Below are positions 5,067 to 6,113 of a stretch of DNA of 6,113 nucleotides, piece by piece. Origin of the DNA: Deltaproteobacteria bacterium (GTDB taxonomy: Bacteria; Myxococcota_A; UBA9160; SZUA-336); contig DAOUZG010000120.1 of the NCBI GenBank assembly GCA_030665705.1, forward strand, positions 1 to 6,113, in the 5' to 3' direction. The stretch's first letter is position 1, and every line of letters begins with the position of its first letter. The notes below the pieces were generated by a model. It did no database searches, was not told the DNA's origin, and saw only the letters and a list, made by a program, of their open reading frames with translations. A program made the translations under genes and the position numbers.

Positions 5067-6071
5067 TCAGCTGCGGATGCGGAGGACGCCGGAGCCGGCG
5101 AAGGCTCCCCCCTTGAGCTGGAGAAGGGCGTCGTTGGCCTCTTCGAGCGGGAAGGCGGTGGTCTGCGGTCGGATCGGGATCTGCGCGGCCACGGCGAGAA
5201 GCTCCTCACCATCCTGACGGGTGTTCGCCGTCACACTCGTCAGCACGCGCTCCTCGAAAAGCTCCGTCGCGTAACGGATCGTCGGGATGTCGGTCATGTA
5301 GATTCCCGCGCAGGCGACGGTCCCGCCCGGACGCAGCGCCCGCAGCGCCGGCGGGACGAGATGGCCCACCGGGGCGAACACGACTGCCGAATCGAGAGAT
5401 TCCGGCGGAGGCTCATCGGCCTCACCCACCCAGACCGCGCCCAGCTCGCGTGCCAGACGTCGCGCGTCCTCCCCTCGGGTACAGACGTAGATCTCGCAGC
5501 CCCAGTGGCGGGCAACCTGCAGCGCGATGTGGGCGGAAGAGCCAAAGCCGTACAGACCGAGCTTTCCCCCGGGTTGGATCGCAGAGCGGCGCAGAGCCCG
5601 GTACCCGATGATCCCCGCACAGAGAAGGGGAGCCGCCTCGTCATCGGAGAAGACATCGGAGATCGGGTAGACGAACGCCTCGGGAACCCGCACCCGCTCC
5701 GCGTAACCGCCGTTCAGGTGCCACCCGGTGAAGGTCGGGCTCTCGCACAGGTTCTCGCAGCCCGCTTCGCAGTAGGAGCAGCGCCCGCACGAGCGGTGGA
5801 GCCACGCGACCCCGACGCGATCCCCCTCCCGGACGCGCCCCGTCCCCGGGCCGCGCGCTTCGACCCTCCCGACGACCTGGTGACCCGGGACGACCTGCTC
5901 GCAGACGGGGGGGAGCTCCCCCTCGACGACGTGCAGGTCCGTGCGGCAGACCCCGCACACGGAGACCTCGACGACGATCTCCCCCTCGCGCGGTTCCGGA
6001 TCCGGAAGCTCCTCCAGCAAGAGGGGGCGAGTCTCGATCAATCCCGGCCGCTTGAGCACCATTGCGCGCAC
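5067..6071 (-). CDS. Zinc-dependent alcohol dehydrogenase (MDR superfamily, TIGR02822-like)
   Basis: The 334-residue protein is a complete medium-chain dehydrogenase that would interconvert an alcohol and its aldehyde or ketone. Catalytic zinc ligands are C42 in CGVCRTDLH, H64 in PGHQ, and C151 in LLCAG. The structural zinc lobe has C95, C98, C101 and C109, with an extra C105. The cofactor fold shows GFGSSA (175-180). The second strand ends in CTRG (197-200), with no acidic residue where NAD-specific enzymes have one, hinting at NADP(H). Overall it resembles the zinc-binding alcohol dehydrogenase family modelled as TIGR02822. The usual GHE is GHQ here. The start could be GTG 6071 (MRAMVL, as in relatives) or ATG 6062; no strong Shine-Dalgarno decides it. 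It is upstream of the ligase on the same strand and may supply an oxidised substrate, though no aldehyde dehydrogenase is seen. Confidence 0.92.
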   Translation of the reverse strand: MRAMVLKRPGLIETRPLLLEELPDPEPREGEIVVEVSVCGVCRTDLHVVEGELPPVCEQVVPGHQVVGRVEARGPGTGRVREGDRVGVAWLHRSCGRCSYCEAGCENLCESPTFTGWHLNGGYAERVRVPEAFVYPISDVFSDDEAAPLLCAGIIGYRALRRSAIQPGGKLGLYGFGSSAHIALQVARHWGCEIYVCTRGEDARRLARELGAVWVGEADEPPPESLDSAVVFAPVGHLVPPALRALRPGGTVACAGIYMTDIPTIRYATELFEERVLTSVTANTRQDGEELLAVAAQIPIRPQTTAFPLEEANDALLQLKGGAFAGSGVLRIRS

Positions 6072-6105
6072 GCCGCCGAGAGGCTAGCAGAGTCGAGCAG
6101 AGCGG

Positions 6106-6111
6106 TTGACA
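6106..6111 (+). promoter_or_regulatory. Possible -35 box (TTGACA) at the window edge
   Basis: A perfect TTGACA on the + strand lies 34 bases upstream of the GTG of the leftward alcohol dehydrogenase. It could belong to a divergent rightward gene beyond the window; the -10 region is not visible, so it is only a candidate. Confidence 0.2.
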
Positions 6112-6113
6112 CC

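Overview
The window is GC-rich bacterial DNA, with strong G/C bias at third codon positions and several clear Shine-Dalgarno sequences. It is tightly packed with acyl-CoA metabolism genes. There is no sign of a mobile element, CRISPR array, tRNA or rRNA. The gene types (crotonase, FadA5-type thiolase, FadD19-type acyl-CoA ligase, TIGR02822-type zinc alcohol dehydrogenase, Nif3-like protein, short lipoprotein) suggest a free-living heterotroph that degrades lipids or sterol/isoprenoid-like acids. A deltaproteobacterial/myxococcal-type or actinobacterial-type lineage would fit, but the sequence alone does not settle the taxon.

Layout. Positions 1-1334 are a leftward block. Transcription runs from a crotonase (573-1334) through a 35-residue single-pass membrane microprotein (396-503) into a Nif3-like metalloprotein (1-393, cut by the window edge). 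Positions 1335-1452 are a divergent intergenic region. Rightward from there come a small orphan lipoprotein (1453-1821), a 212-base leader with two perfect short tandem duplications (1822-2033), and a FadA5-like thiolase (2034-3200). The thiolase converges on a FadD19-like acyl-CoA ligase (3268-4887, leftward) across a 67-base gap that holds a small hairpin. Upstream of the ligase on the same strand is a zinc alcohol dehydrogenase (5067-6071), separated by a 179-base gap with a weak promoter-like element. The last 42 bases are the dehydrogenase upstream region and end in a TTGACA on the + strand.

How the genes could work together (inference). The alcohol dehydrogenase oxidises an alcohol to an aldehyde. 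The ligase activates a carboxylic acid to its acyl-CoA. The crotonase acts on an enoyl- or related acyl-CoA. The thiolase cleaves the 3-ketoacyl-CoA. The thiolase and ligase both look most like the actinobacterial proteins for sterol side-chain degradation, which is the most specific functional hint here. No dehydrogenase that would close the beta-oxidation spiral is visible, so this is part of a pathway. I see no clearly new system. The best items for a second look are the membrane microprotein, the active-site substitutions in the crotonase, Nif3-like protein and alcohol dehydrogenase, and the paired tandem repeats before the thiolase.
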